Origin: an uncultured Flavobacteriaceae bacterium
GTDB taxonomy: Bacteria; Bacteroidota; Bacteroidia; Flavobacteriales; Flavobacteriaceae
DNA: 64,000 nucleotides
Direction of reading: 5' to 3'
NCBI GenBank assembly: GCA_947487895.1
Contig: CANKYF010000003.1
Location: 186,001-250,000 of the forward strand
The position numbers and the translations under genes are program-made. This document shows positions 8,215 through 15,862 of the stretch, one piece after another (positions within the stretch are counted from its first letter, which is position 1; the number at the start of each line of letters is the position of its first letter). A model generated the notes under the pieces. That model searched no databases. It had not been told where the DNA came from and worked only from the letters and a program-made list of their open reading frames with translations.

Positions 8215-8688
8215 TTAAAGTGATTTAAACCACTCTTGAAATTGATCTCCTAAAAGAAAAACAGGTTTCTTTTGCCCTGATATTGCACCAATTAAGCTTA
8301 CAATCCATAATACTAAACACAAAATTCCAACAACTATACCAATTAAAGGAATCCAACTTAAAAACCCGAGTATAATAAGACCCAGCATTTGTCTTATATA
8401 AAAAGAACCTAGTTCAGATTTATTACTACTATTCATAACTAAAGCAATTACCCATCCTATTATTGTTAAATGGGCAATAATGGCAATATTCTTACCATCA
8501 CTAAGAACTTCCTTAGCATCTTCAGCAAATTCAGAAGCTGCTTCTTTAGCTTCTCCAGCAAACTCTTTAGCATCATCTGCTAATTCACTTGCTTTTTCAC
8601 TCACTTTGTCGGCCGCTTTTTTTGCTCCCTCTTTGGCGTCTCCTAACATATCGTTTAGGTCGTCACTTAAATTTTTTTCGTCAGACAT
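8215..8688 (-). CDS. membrane protein with LEA-like N-terminal helix and DUF4870-like C-terminus
   Basis: A 157-residue protein. Residues about 1-65 are an Ala/Lys/Glu/Asp-rich amphipathic repeat (KEGAKKAADKVSEKASELA and similar), like late-embryogenesis-abundant or YtxH-type proteins. Residues about 68-140 form three hydrophobic segments resembling the DUF4870 family. This suggests an inner-membrane protein with a charged helical extension, perhaps connected with stress, but no function is known. Both flanks are non-coding with its own terminator, so it is a single-gene unit. Confidence 0.75.
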   Translation of the reverse strand: MSDEKNLSDDLNDMLGDAKEGAKKAADKVSEKASELADDAKEFAGEAKEAASEFAEDAKEVLSDGKNIAIIAHLTIIGWVIALVMNSSNKSELGSFYIRQMLGLIILGFLSWIPLIGIVVGILCLVLWIVSLIGAISGQKKPVFLLGDQFQEWFKSL

Positions 8689-8791
8689 TGTTCTGTATTT
8701 AAAATGGTTAGACTATAAATGTATAAATTAAAATTGAATTTACCAGATGTGTCTCAAAAAATTAGGCGACGTTACAATTTATTAACATATT

Positions 8792-9556
8792 CTAACGAAA
8801 TAACATAATCAATCCTCCAATAGTTGTAACTATTATTATAAACCTTCTATAGTTTGTATTTGAAACTAACTTCACCAACTTTACACCAACAAAAAAACCG
8901 ATAACTACTGCTGGAAATACACTTAAGTTTAAAACAAGTGTTTCTTTAGAAACTGTTTTCCAAACAAAAAAGTGAAAGGGTAATTTGAATACGTTTATAA
9001 TAAAAAATAACCAAGCAGCTGTTCCAATAAATTCATTTTTTGGTAAACGCATTGCCAAAAAATAAATATTAGCAACGGGGCCTGCTAAATTTCCTATCAT
9101 GGTTGAAAAACCTGCTGAAAACCCCATTGAATAAGAGAAGGTTTTATTGCTTGGTATAGCCCCAGATTTTCTTCGTTCTAAAAACAACATGATGCCAATA
9201 GAACCAATAATGATAATTGCCATGACGCGTTTAAAAACTAATTCAGAAATCGAATCACCAATCCATACACCTACTAAAACACCAATAACCATAGATGGTA
9301 ATAGCATTTTTATGAATTTCCATTGGGTATGCCTATTATAATAACTAACAGCCAAAATATCTGCACTTATAAGCATTGGCAATAAAACACCTGTAGAAGC
9401 CCTTTCGCCAAAAACAAAGGCTAAAATTAAAATGATAACAATTCCTATACCCTTTATCCCAGATTTAGATAAGCCTAAAACAAAAGCTGCTAAACCAATA
9501 GCAACCCATTTAAATACTGATAAATTGTAAGATTGAAGAATGTCTATTATACCCAA
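8792..9556 (-). CDS. TauE/SafE-family sulfite/sulfonate exporter-like membrane protein
   Basis: A 254-residue protein with about eight hydrophobic segments. The N-terminal FVLGLSKSGIKGIG and the mid-protein GFSAGFSTMIGNLAGP are the two glycine-rich repeats of the TauE/SafE fold. Substrates in the family are sulfite, sulfoacetate or related organic anions; none can be assigned here. The only upstream start in frame is TTG at 9556, because a stop codon lies at 9563-9565 in the same frame. It starts 6 bases after the stop of the VOC gene, so the two are probably cotranscribed. Confidence 0.85.
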   Translation of the reverse strand: MGIIDILQSYNLSVFKWVAIGLAAFVLGLSKSGIKGIGIVIILILAFVFGERASTGVLLPMLISADILAVSYYNRHTQWKFIKMLLPSMVIGVLVGVWIGDSISELVFKRVMAIIIIGSIGIMLFLERRKSGAIPSNKTFSYSMGFSAGFSTMIGNLAGPVANIYFLAMRLPKNEFIGTAAWLFFIINVFKLPFHFFVWKTVSKETLVLNLSVFPAVVIGFFVGVKLVKLVSNTNYRRFIIIVTTIGGLIMLFR

Positions 9557-9562
9557 AGTGAA

Positions 9563-9949
9563 TTATTTAAATGCTGCATCAATAGGTTCCCAAAGTTCAA
9601 TTTTATTTCCATCATTATCAAGTATCCACCCAAATTTTCCATAATCATATTCTTCAATCTCTCCAACTACTGTAACACCTTCAGATTTTAAAGTATCTAT
9701 AAGCGCTTTTAAATTTTCTACTCTATAATTAAACATGAACTCTTTTTTTGAAGGCTGATAATACTTGGTGTCTTCCGGAAACGGGCTCCATTGCGTTGAA
9801 CAGTCATTACCTTCTTTATCTTTCCACCAAAAGGAGCAACCATAATCATCGGTATTAAAACCTAAATATTTTTTATACCAATCTTTAGTTGCTTTTGGGT
9901 CTTTCGTTTTAAAAAATAGCCCTCCTATTCCTGTAACGCGTTTTTTCAT
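9563..9949 (-). CDS. VOC-superfamily (glyoxalase-like) protein
   Basis: Started at 9949 (MKKRVTGIGGLFFKTKDP) the product is 128 residues. The longer frame to 10036 runs through a dispersed repeat and is not counted. The babbb fold of the vicinal oxygen chelate superfamily is recognisable from GLFFKTKDPKATKDWYKKYLGF near the N-terminus to YGKFGWILDNDGNKIELWEP near the C-terminus, where the glutamate of IELWEP is a usual metal ligand. The substrate cannot be told from the sequence. It is followed closely by the TauE/SafE gene. Confidence 0.85.
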   Translation of the reverse strand: MKKRVTGIGGLFFKTKDPKATKDWYKKYLGFNTDDYGCSFWWKDKEGNDCSTQWSPFPEDTKYYQPSKKEFMFNYRVENLKALIDTLKSEGVTVVGEIEEYDYGKFGWILDNDGNKIELWEPIDAAFK

Positions 9950-9970
9950 TTTTAAAATTTTGTATTTGAG

Positions 9971-10064
9971 ATGCTGAATCAAGACTTCGATTAAGCATTT
10001 CGATGCTTCGACTGTGCTCAGCACAGGCAAGCTCAATGTGACACTCAGTCTGATAGTTCAGCAT
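9971..10064. repeat. dispersed repeat, family A (long copy)
   Basis: Ends ATGCTGAA (9971-9978) and TTCAGCAT (10057-10064) are perfect inverted repeats. The core carries aagacttcgattaagcattt and gctcaatgtgacactcagtc. Relative to the 47089 copy there is an extra segment near 10000-10028 containing a second hairpin (tgtgctcagcaca). Confidence 0.8.
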
Positions 10065-10082
10065 GACAAAAAGTGCTGTTAG

Positions 10083-10541
10083 TTATTTTTTCTTAATGGC
10101 ACTTTCATAAATCTCTATCCATTCTTCGCAAGTCATTTTTTGTGCAAGTTCAGCTATTAATTCAAAAGGAATGTCATCTAAATACTTAAAACGAATACAA
10201 CTTTTCCCCATATCTAGTTTACGCTTGCTTTGTTTTGGAAACTCTGCAACAAACCAATCATACAATTCCTTTTTTGCATAAATACCGCTGTGGTATAAAT
10301 TCACTGAATTCTTTTGTGATGCAAAACTCATAAAAGGCAAAGGTTCTTTAGGGTTACAATGATACCCATCTGGATACACTGTATGCGGTACAAAATAACC
10401 TATCATTTTATATTGTATGCCTTCTTGAAAACCTTTTGGTAAATTATCATTGATAACCTGTCTTAGCTTTTTTAAAGTTGTCTGACGTTCTTCTGGCACT
10501 TGACTTATATAATCTTCTGGTGAAGTGGCTTCATATTGCAT
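10083..10541 (-). CDS. DUF1801-domain protein
   Basis: A 152-residue soluble protein resembling the DUF1801/YdhG group: the LKKLRQVINDNLPKGFQEGI opening, the central MIGYFVPH and MSFASQKNSVNLYHSG strands, and the CIRFKYLDDIPFELIAELA end follow the family layout. No enzymatic role is established for the family. It sits 11 bases downstream of a VOC gene and shares its strand with DUF4199 and VOC genes, forming a small cluster of common accessory genes. Confidence 0.8.
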   Translation of the reverse strand: MQYEATSPEDYISQVPEERQTTLKKLRQVINDNLPKGFQEGIQYKMIGYFVPHTVYPDGYHCNPKEPLPFMSFASQKNSVNLYHSGIYAKKELYDWFVAEFPKQSKRKLDMGKSCIRFKYLDDIPFELIAELAQKMTCEEWIEIYESAIKKK

Positions 10542-10552
10542 AATTGAAATTT

Positions 10553-10924
10553 TTAAACATGTTGATCTAACAAAATAGTATTCCCATCAGGATCTATTAC
10601 AATAGCACTAGCAGGACCAGATGTGTTTTCGTCTGCTTGGTTTTTCATTCGTATGCCTTTACTTTTTAAATGTTTTTGAATATCTCTAACATCTGTAAAA
10701 TCATTTATTTGATTAGCATTTTCGTCCCAGCCTGGATTAAAAGTTAGAATATTATTCTCAAACATACCTTGAAAAAGACCTACTAAAGCATTGCCATTTT
10801 TCATAATGAGATATTTTTTTTCAATATCTCCAGCAAAAACACCAAAGCCTAAATTTTCATAAAACGCTTTTGATTTATGAATATCTTTTACACTTAAACT
10901 AATAGAAAATGCGCCTAATTTCAT
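10553..10924 (-). CDS. VOC-superfamily (glyoxalase/bleomycin-resistance-like) protein
   Basis: A 123-residue single-domain VOC protein with the opening FSISLSVKDIHKSKAFYENLGF and the closing AIVIDPDGNTILLDQH. It is distinct in sequence from the VOC gene at 9563 and lacks the final glutamate ligand in the usual place (LLDQH). Function is not assignable beyond the fold. It lies 9 bases after the DUF4199 gene and 11 before DUF1801, so the three probably share one mRNA. Confidence 0.85.
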   Translation of the reverse strand: MKLGAFSISLSVKDIHKSKAFYENLGFGVFAGDIEKKYLIMKNGNALVGLFQGMFENNILTFNPGWDENANQINDFTDVRDIQKHLKSKGIRMKNQADENTSGPASAIVIDPDGNTILLDQHV

Positions 10925-10933
10925 AATGAGTAT

Positions 10934-11392
10934 TTATTTGCGTTGTAGTATTAATCCAGAAATTAAAGATATGATAAATCCTATAACGGAAACTAAAGTC
11001 AGCATGAATAATCCTGCTGATAAACTAGTCATTTCTATAATTTCATCTTCTTTACCTGCATCATGCATCATTTGGTAATAATTTTCAAACCAATCTGGAT
11101 TAATAAACTGTGTATAAATAAAATCTGCCACAGCTATACCCAAACCCACTAGTAGTGAAATTAAAACACCTATTAAAAGTGCTTTACCAAAAGACACGAT
11201 ACCATTATTTACTTTATCTCTGTAATGTTTAATACCGAAAAACACAAAAGACAACGATATAAAAATGGATATGTAACCGAGTATTTCATTGGTTGAATAA
11301 CTTAAATCTTTCCCTAATGTTAGATGAATTAAAAAGATAACGAGCCCAGTGATAAGGCCATAAACCCCATACTTAAAAACTGTTGATTGCAT
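10934..11392 (-). CDS. DUF4199-family membrane protein
   Basis: A 152-residue integral membrane protein with four hydrophobic segments (about 8-28, 38-55, 68-92 and 128-150). The FGKALLIGVLISLLVGLG motif and the QFINPDWFENYYQMM loop are typical of DUF4199, a family seen mainly in Bacteroidota. Function is unknown. It leads the DUF4199-VOC-DUF1801 set and follows the LuxR-type regulator gene after a 97-base gap. Confidence 0.85.
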   Translation of the reverse strand: MQSTVFKYGVYGLITGLVIFLIHLTLGKDLSYSTNEILGYISIFISLSFVFFGIKHYRDKVNNGIVSFGKALLIGVLISLLVGLGIAVADFIYTQFINPDWFENYYQMMHDAGKEDEIIEMTSLSAGLFMLTLVSVIGFIISLISGLILQRK

Positions 11393-11489
11393 AAATATTC
11401 GTTTTAAAGATTAACAATTCAAAAGTAGGTTGAAGTGATATTTTCGAGCTCATACTAAAGTACCAAAGTGCTAATACTATAGTATAAAT

Positions 11490-11900
11490 TTAAATAATTT
11501 GAAAATCTTTAGCAATTTGCAATGCTTGTGTACGCCTTTTAGCATTTAACTTTACTAACAAGTTAGAAACATGCGTTTTAATTGTACTTTCTGAAAGGAA
11601 TAGTTTATCTCCTATTTCCTTATTTGATAAGCCTTCTGAAATACCTTTAAGCACTTCATATTCACGTTCAGTAATTTCTAATTCTGAAATTTTTTGATGA
11701 TTTATCTCTGTAGAAGGAAGTTTAGAGTTTTGTAAACTTTTTTTATTGATGTAAATACCTATAATTAAAAAAATAACCGCAATTACTCCAATGGTAATTT
11801 CAATTTTTAAACTACCCGAAATGATTGCATATTTGCTTATTTGAAACAATAAAAGGATAGCAAAAATAAGCAGCGAAAAAACCAAGATTGTTTTCTTCAT
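11490..11900 (-). CDS. membrane-tethered LuxR-type HTH regulator
   Basis: A 136-residue protein with two N-terminal membrane helices (about 4-24 and 32-51), then a short linker and a LuxR/GerE DNA-binding domain (about 72-135). The domain shows ITEREYEVLKGISEGLSNKEI and the recognition helix SESTIKTHVSNLLVKLNAKRR. There is no receiver domain, so it is not a response regulator. Proteins of this design are common in Flavobacteriaceae, usually next to a DUF4199 or similar membrane gene, and the DUF4199 gene here begins 97 bases downstream. A role in regulating that set is an inference from order. Confidence 0.85.
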   Translation of the reverse strand: MKKTILVFSLLIFAILLLFQISKYAIISGSLKIEITIGVIAVIFLIIGIYINKKSLQNSKLPSTEINHQKISELEITEREYEVLKGISEGLSNKEIGDKLFLSESTIKTHVSNLLVKLNAKRRTQALQIAKDFQII

Positions 11901-11930
11901 GAATTAAAGTTACAAAATTATTACAGTCAG

Positions 11931-12020
11931 TTCGAGTGATCCCGATAACTATAGGGATTGTATCGAGAACTTTAGTAACAATACTTTTCGGTTTGTCCCA
12001 TTTACAGTAGTACACTCGAA
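11931..12020. repeat. dispersed repeat, family D (TTCGAGTG ends)
   Basis: Perfect inverted ends TTCGAGTG (11931-11938) and CACTCGAA (12013-12020) bound a 90-base element. Inside is atcccgataactatagggat, related to the palindrome in aspartate kinase, and gtatcgagaac, related to the words upstream of mgtE at 14495-14526. Confidence 0.75.
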
Positions 12021-12028
12021 ATAATGGT

Positions 12029-12964
12029 TTAACAAAATTTAGCTTTTATTTTGTCTACAATAGTCTGTGCTAATTTTTCTTTACTTTCTATAGTCCAACC
12101 TGCTACATGAGGTGATAAAATAACATTTTTGGCATCTATTACATATTGAAATGCCTCTGGTATTTTTGAAGAAAATAAACTTTCAAAAGATGCTTTTTCA
12201 TATTCTAATACATCTAAACCTGCACCTAAAATTTCACCTGATTGTAGTGCTGCTACTAAATCTTGGGTTACTACACTTTTACCTCTTGCAGTATTTATTA
12301 ACCAAAATGGTTTTTTAAACCCGTTAATGAATTCTGTATTTACCATATTTAAAGTTAATGGTGTTTGCGGTGTGTGTAAACTCAGTACATCTGCTTTTTC
12401 TTGAAGTTCTTCTAAGCTTACTTGTTTAGCATTTTCATCACCAACATTGTCTTTAATATCATAACACAATACCTCAACATCAAAACCTCTTAACTTTTTG
12501 GCAAAGGCTTTACCCATATTTCCGTAACCAATTAAGCCTACTGTTCTACCATCTAATTCAATGCCTCGGTTATCTTCACGTAACCATTTTCCAGATCTTA
12601 CTTCTAAATCGGCTTTATTTAACTTATTGAATAATGATAATAGCATTCCTAAAGCATGCTCTCCTACTGCATTTCTGTTACCTTCTGGAGCCGATATTAA
12701 ATACACGCCTTTAGATATTGCATAATCACCATCTATGTTTTCTAAACCAGCACCAACTCTACCAATAAATTTAAGGTTTGTTGCTTCATCTAAAAACTGT
12801 TTATCTATAGTGAATCTACTACGAATAACAATACCATCATACTCAGAAATTTTGCTTTCTATCTCTTCTTTTGAAGACATATAATCTTCATGATTGGTAA
12901 AGCCTAAATCGTTTAACTGATTGATAAGTAACTCGTGGTTGGTATCTAAATGAAGGATTTTCAT
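12029..12964 (-). CDS. D-isomer-specific 2-hydroxyacid dehydrogenase
   Basis: A 311-residue NAD-dependent dehydrogenase. The catalytic domain opens with IVIRSRFTIDKQFLDEATNL, the Rossmann motif is GRTVGLIGYGNMGKAFA, and the signature segments LSLHTPQTPLT and INTARGKSVVTQDL plus the catalytic histidine in ILSPHVAGWT are present. It lacks the C-terminal ACT/ASB domains of long SerA enzymes, so it may be a short phosphoglycerate dehydrogenase or act on another 2-hydroxyacid such as glyoxylate. No serC or serB is visible beside it, so the substrate stays open. Confidence 0.9.
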   Translation of the reverse strand: MKILHLDTNHELLINQLNDLGFTNHEDYMSSKEEIESKISEYDGIVIRSRFTIDKQFLDEATNLKFIGRVGAGLENIDGDYAISKGVYLISAPEGNRNAVGEHALGMLLSLFNKLNKADLEVRSGKWLREDNRGIELDGRTVGLIGYGNMGKAFAKKLRGFDVEVLCYDIKDNVGDENAKQVSLEELQEKADVLSLHTPQTPLTLNMVNTEFINGFKKPFWLINTARGKSVVTQDLVAALQSGEILGAGLDVLEYEKASFESLFSSKIPEAFQYVIDAKNVILSPHVAGWTIESKEKLAQTIVDKIKAKFC

Positions 12965-13040
12965 AGGCTTATCCTAAATCCCTTCCAAAGGAAAGGGCTT
13001 TTATTATTTGTTATTAAAGTTCAAAAGTAGATATAATGAA

Positions 13041-13110
13041 ATAGCTAAACAAGACTTCGACTACGCATTTCGACAAGCTCAATGTGACACTCAGTCTGAC
13101 AGTTCAGTAT
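13041..13110. repeat. dispersed repeat, family A
   Basis: Core aagacttcgactacgcattt ... acactcagtctgacagttca matches the other family A copies. The left end has drifted (atagctaaa for atgctgaa). It lies immediately downstream of mgtE (stop at 13118) and upstream of the 2-hydroxyacid dehydrogenase. Confidence 0.75.
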
Positions 13111-13117
13111 GATAAAA

Positions 13118-14488
13118 TCATATACCTAAAATAAGTTTCGCTATCCAGAAATAAAGTAGAATTCCTAAAATATCATTGCTAGTGGTTATAAACGGCCCTG
13201 TAGCAATAGCAGGATCTATACCGCGTTTATCTAGAAATAAAGGCACAAACGTGCCTATTAAACCTGCGATGATGATGACAGCTATAAGAGATACCGAAAT
13301 GGCGAATGCAGTATTCACCTCTCCTTTTGTAGCCCATACAAACAGAAACAAAAAAATTGCTAGTATGAGTCCGTTAAGCGCTGCAAGTAACATTTCTTTG
13401 AACAACCGACTATTGATACTTCCTTTTACCTCATCATTTGCTAAACCTTGTACAATGATAGCACTAGACTGTACACCTACATTCCCTGCCATAGCGGCAA
13501 TTAATGGCGTAAAGAAAAATAACACTTTATAATGATTAAACGCTTCTTGAAAGCCTTCCATTATTAAAAACGCTCCTACACCGCCAATTAAGCCCAAAAA
13601 CAACCAAGGCAAACGTGCACGGGTGAGTTCTAAAATACTATCATCTGAATCTACATCTTGAGTAATACCTGCTGCTAATTGATAGTCTTTTTCGGCTTCC
13701 TCTTTTAGTAAATCTACAATATCATCAATTGTAATTCTACCAAGTAATGTTTTGTTTTCATCTACTACAGGAATAGCCTCTAAGTCATATTTAGCCATTA
13801 CTTTAGCAACATCTTCGTCTTCTTCATCTACCGTTACATAATCTACATTAGAAATATAGATGTCAGCTATTTTTTGATCGTTTTTAGCAACAATTAAGTC
13901 TTTTAATGATAGACGACCTATGAGTTTCTCTTCTTTAGTTACAACATAAATAGAATGTACTCTGGTAACCTCTTCAGCTTGCCCTCTAATTCTACGTAAA
14001 CATCCTGCAACTGTCCAAGTTTCATATACCTTTACTAATTCTTTTGCCATGAGAGCTCCCGCAGTTCCGTCTTGATACGTAAGAAGTTCTTTAATTTCTT
14101 CTTTATGCTCTTCATCTTCAATCTTAGCAATTACTTCTTGCTGACGTTCTTCAGGAAGTTCTTGAATAATATCTGCAGCATCATCGGTGTCTAACTCTTC
14201 AAGTTCTTCTGCAATTTCTTTGGCTGATAGATTTTTTAAGACTTTCTCTCGATTGTCTTCATCTAACTCTGTCAATATAACAGACGTGGTCTCAGAATCT
14301 AACAGCTTAATGACATATATAGCTTCTTCTAGATTTAATTCATCTAGAATTTCGGCTATATCGGCATAATGAAACTCATTTAAAAGTGCCTGTAGCTTTT
14401 TGTCTTGCTGTTCTTCAACAAGAATTTCTACTTGCTTTATGAGTTCATCTGTAAGCTCAAACTGTATGTTTTCTCCTCCTTCTTGCAT
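13118..14488 (-). CDS. mgtE: MgtE-type magnesium transporter
   Basis: An inner-membrane Mg2+ channel/transporter. The cytosolic MgtE-N superhelix (ALLNEFHYADIAEILDELN and ELDTDDAADIIQELPEE) is followed by two CBS domains (about 140-255) that sense Mg2+, and then by five membrane helices with QSSAIIVQGLA and the C-terminal TTSNDILGILLYFWIA. I prefer the ATG at 14488 (MQEGGENIQFEL, 456 residues) over 14527, because the extra 13 codons lie in a stretch resembling the family D repeat (TCTCGAT...ATCGAGA). It follows ksgA on the same strand, so the two may be cotranscribed. Confidence 0.93.
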   Translation of the reverse strand: MQEGGENIQFELTDELIKQVEILVEEQQDKKLQALLNEFHYADIAEILDELNLEEAIYVIKLLDSETTSVILTELDEDNREKVLKNLSAKEIAEELEELDTDDAADIIQELPEERQQEVIAKIEDEEHKEEIKELLTYQDGTAGALMAKELVKVYETWTVAGCLRRIRGQAEEVTRVHSIYVVTKEEKLIGRLSLKDLIVAKNDQKIADIYISNVDYVTVDEEDEDVAKVMAKYDLEAIPVVDENKTLLGRITIDDIVDLLKEEAEKDYQLAAGITQDVDSDDSILELTRARLPWLFLGLIGGVGAFLIMEGFQEAFNHYKVLFFFTPLIAAMAGNVGVQSSAIIVQGLANDEVKGSINSRLFKEMLLAALNGLILAIFLFLFVWATKGEVNTAFAISVSLIAVIIIAGLIGTFVPLFLDKRGIDPAIATGPFITTSNDILGILLYFWIAKLILGI

Positions 14489-14539
14489 ATTGATTTCTCG
14501 ATACATCTCAATGTAAAATCGAGACACTCGAAGTAACGT

Positions 14540-15331
14540 TTAATTGTTATCGTTTTCAATAAGTTGTGTGAGTTCTATAAACTCTTGAACGTTTAATTGT
14601 TCTGGTCGCTGGCCAAAGATACTATTTGCTTTTAAATTATCTGATAGGTTGAATGTTTTTAAACTGTTACGAAGTGTTTTTCGGCGTTGTTGAAAGCCTT
14701 GTTTTATTACTTTAAAGAATAATTTTTCATCACAAGGCAACGTGAAATTCTCTTTTCGTATAAGTCTTAAAACTCCTGAATCTACTTTTGGTGGTGGATT
14801 AAACACCGATGGTGGTACCGTAAATAAATATTCGGCGTCATAAAAGGCTTGGGTTAATACAGACATAATACCATACACTTTACTTCCTTCTTTTGAACAG
14901 ATACGTTGCGCCACTTCTTTTTGAAACATACCTGTAAACTCTGGTATTTGATTTCGCATTTCTAACGTCTTAAATACTATTTGAGAAGATATGTTATAAG
15001 GAAAGTTACCTGTTATAGCAAAAGGTTCATCATTAAAAACCTCGTTTAAATTATATTTAAGAAAATCTTTTTCTAAAATTCTTGGTGCTAAGTTTAGGTA
15101 ATTTGCTTGCAGATATTCTACAGATTCTGTGTCTATTTCTATAACATAAGTTTCTACCTTTTTTTGTAATAAGTATTTAGTAAGCACCCCCATACCTGGA
15201 CCTATTTCTAATACTTTTTTATAGCCATTTAAGGTAAGGGTATCTCCAATTTTTTTGGCGATATTTTCATCTTTTAAAAAGTGCTGCCCTAAATGTTTTT
15301 TTGCTTTTACTTGATCTCTATGATGCGCCAT
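14540..15331 (-). CDS. rsmA (ksgA): 16S rRNA dimethyladenosine transferase
   Basis: Transfers four methyl groups from S-adenosylmethionine to two adjacent adenines in the 3' hairpin of 16S rRNA during small-subunit maturation. The 263-residue protein has [15 protein letters not shown] at the N-terminus, the SAM-binding [11 protein letters not shown] motif (about 41-51), the acidic IEID ribose contact, and the catalytic motif NFPY at 109-112. Its C-terminal helical domain includes [13 protein letters not shown]. Length is usual for the family. mgtE follows on the same strand. Confidence 0.97.
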   Translation of the reverse strand: MAHHRDQVKAKKHLGQHFLKDENIAKKIGDTLTLNGYKKVLEIGPGMGVLTKYLLQKKVETYVIEIDTESVEYLQANYLNLAPRILEKDFLKYNLNEVFNDEPFAITGNFPYNISSQIVFKTLEMRNQIPEFTGMFQKEVAQRICSKEGSKVYGIMSVLTQAFYDAEYLFTVPPSVFNPPPKVDSGVLRLIRKENFTLPCDEKLFFKVIKQGFQQRRKTLRNSLKTFNLSDNLKANSIFGQRPEQLNVQEFIELTQLIENDNN

Positions 15332-15453
15332 GAATTCGCTAATATGTTATAAATACTTTTCTTTAATTCTGAATTTAGCACAGAATTTCATCAATTTTGA
15401 GAACCTGAAACTAGTTCAGGTTGACATAAATCCTAATTAATTTCTTGATATAA

Positions 15454-15783
15454 TTAATTGGGACTTATGTTCACAAAATACTCATCTATCATTTCTAGTT
15501 CTGTTCTAAAAGCTAACATTTTATCTGCGAATTTTTTTTGCACTTCTTCTCTAAACTTAGGAGCGTTTTCTTTATAAAACGAATCTAAAGCTTCACGGGA
15601 ATAGGCTCTATATTGAATGGAATAGGTTAATCCACCCATATCTTCTTCTACCAAAACTCTGGTTAAAGTAGCTTTATCAAACTTGCCAGTACTTAATACT
15701 ACTGGTATATGTTCTTTTATCCATGCTAACCATTCGTCATGAATGGACTCGTCTATATTTGCTGTTACGTTGTATATTATCAT
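15454..15783 (-). CDS. DUF4286 family protein
   Basis: Started at 15783 (MIIYNVTANIDESIHDEWL) the product has 109 residues. The frame extends to 15816, but the extra codons precede the conserved IIYNVT opening. It resembles DUF4286, a small ferredoxin-like dimeric fold frequent in Bacteroidota beside ksgA. The middle GLTYSIQYRAYSREALDSFY and the acidic end are typical. No function is known. It lies between the TPR gene and ksgA on the same strand. Confidence 0.85.
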   Translation of the reverse strand: MIIYNVTANIDESIHDEWLAWIKEHIPVVLSTGKFDKATLTRVLVEEDMGGLTYSIQYRAYSREALDSFYKENAPKFREEVQKKFADKMLAFRTELEMIDEYFVNISPN

Positions 15784-15862
15784 TATTGTGTAAAAATTCC
15801 AAAGATTAAATTCCAAATTCCAAAAATAACATCAATTTGAATCTGGTTTTTATATTTATGAT

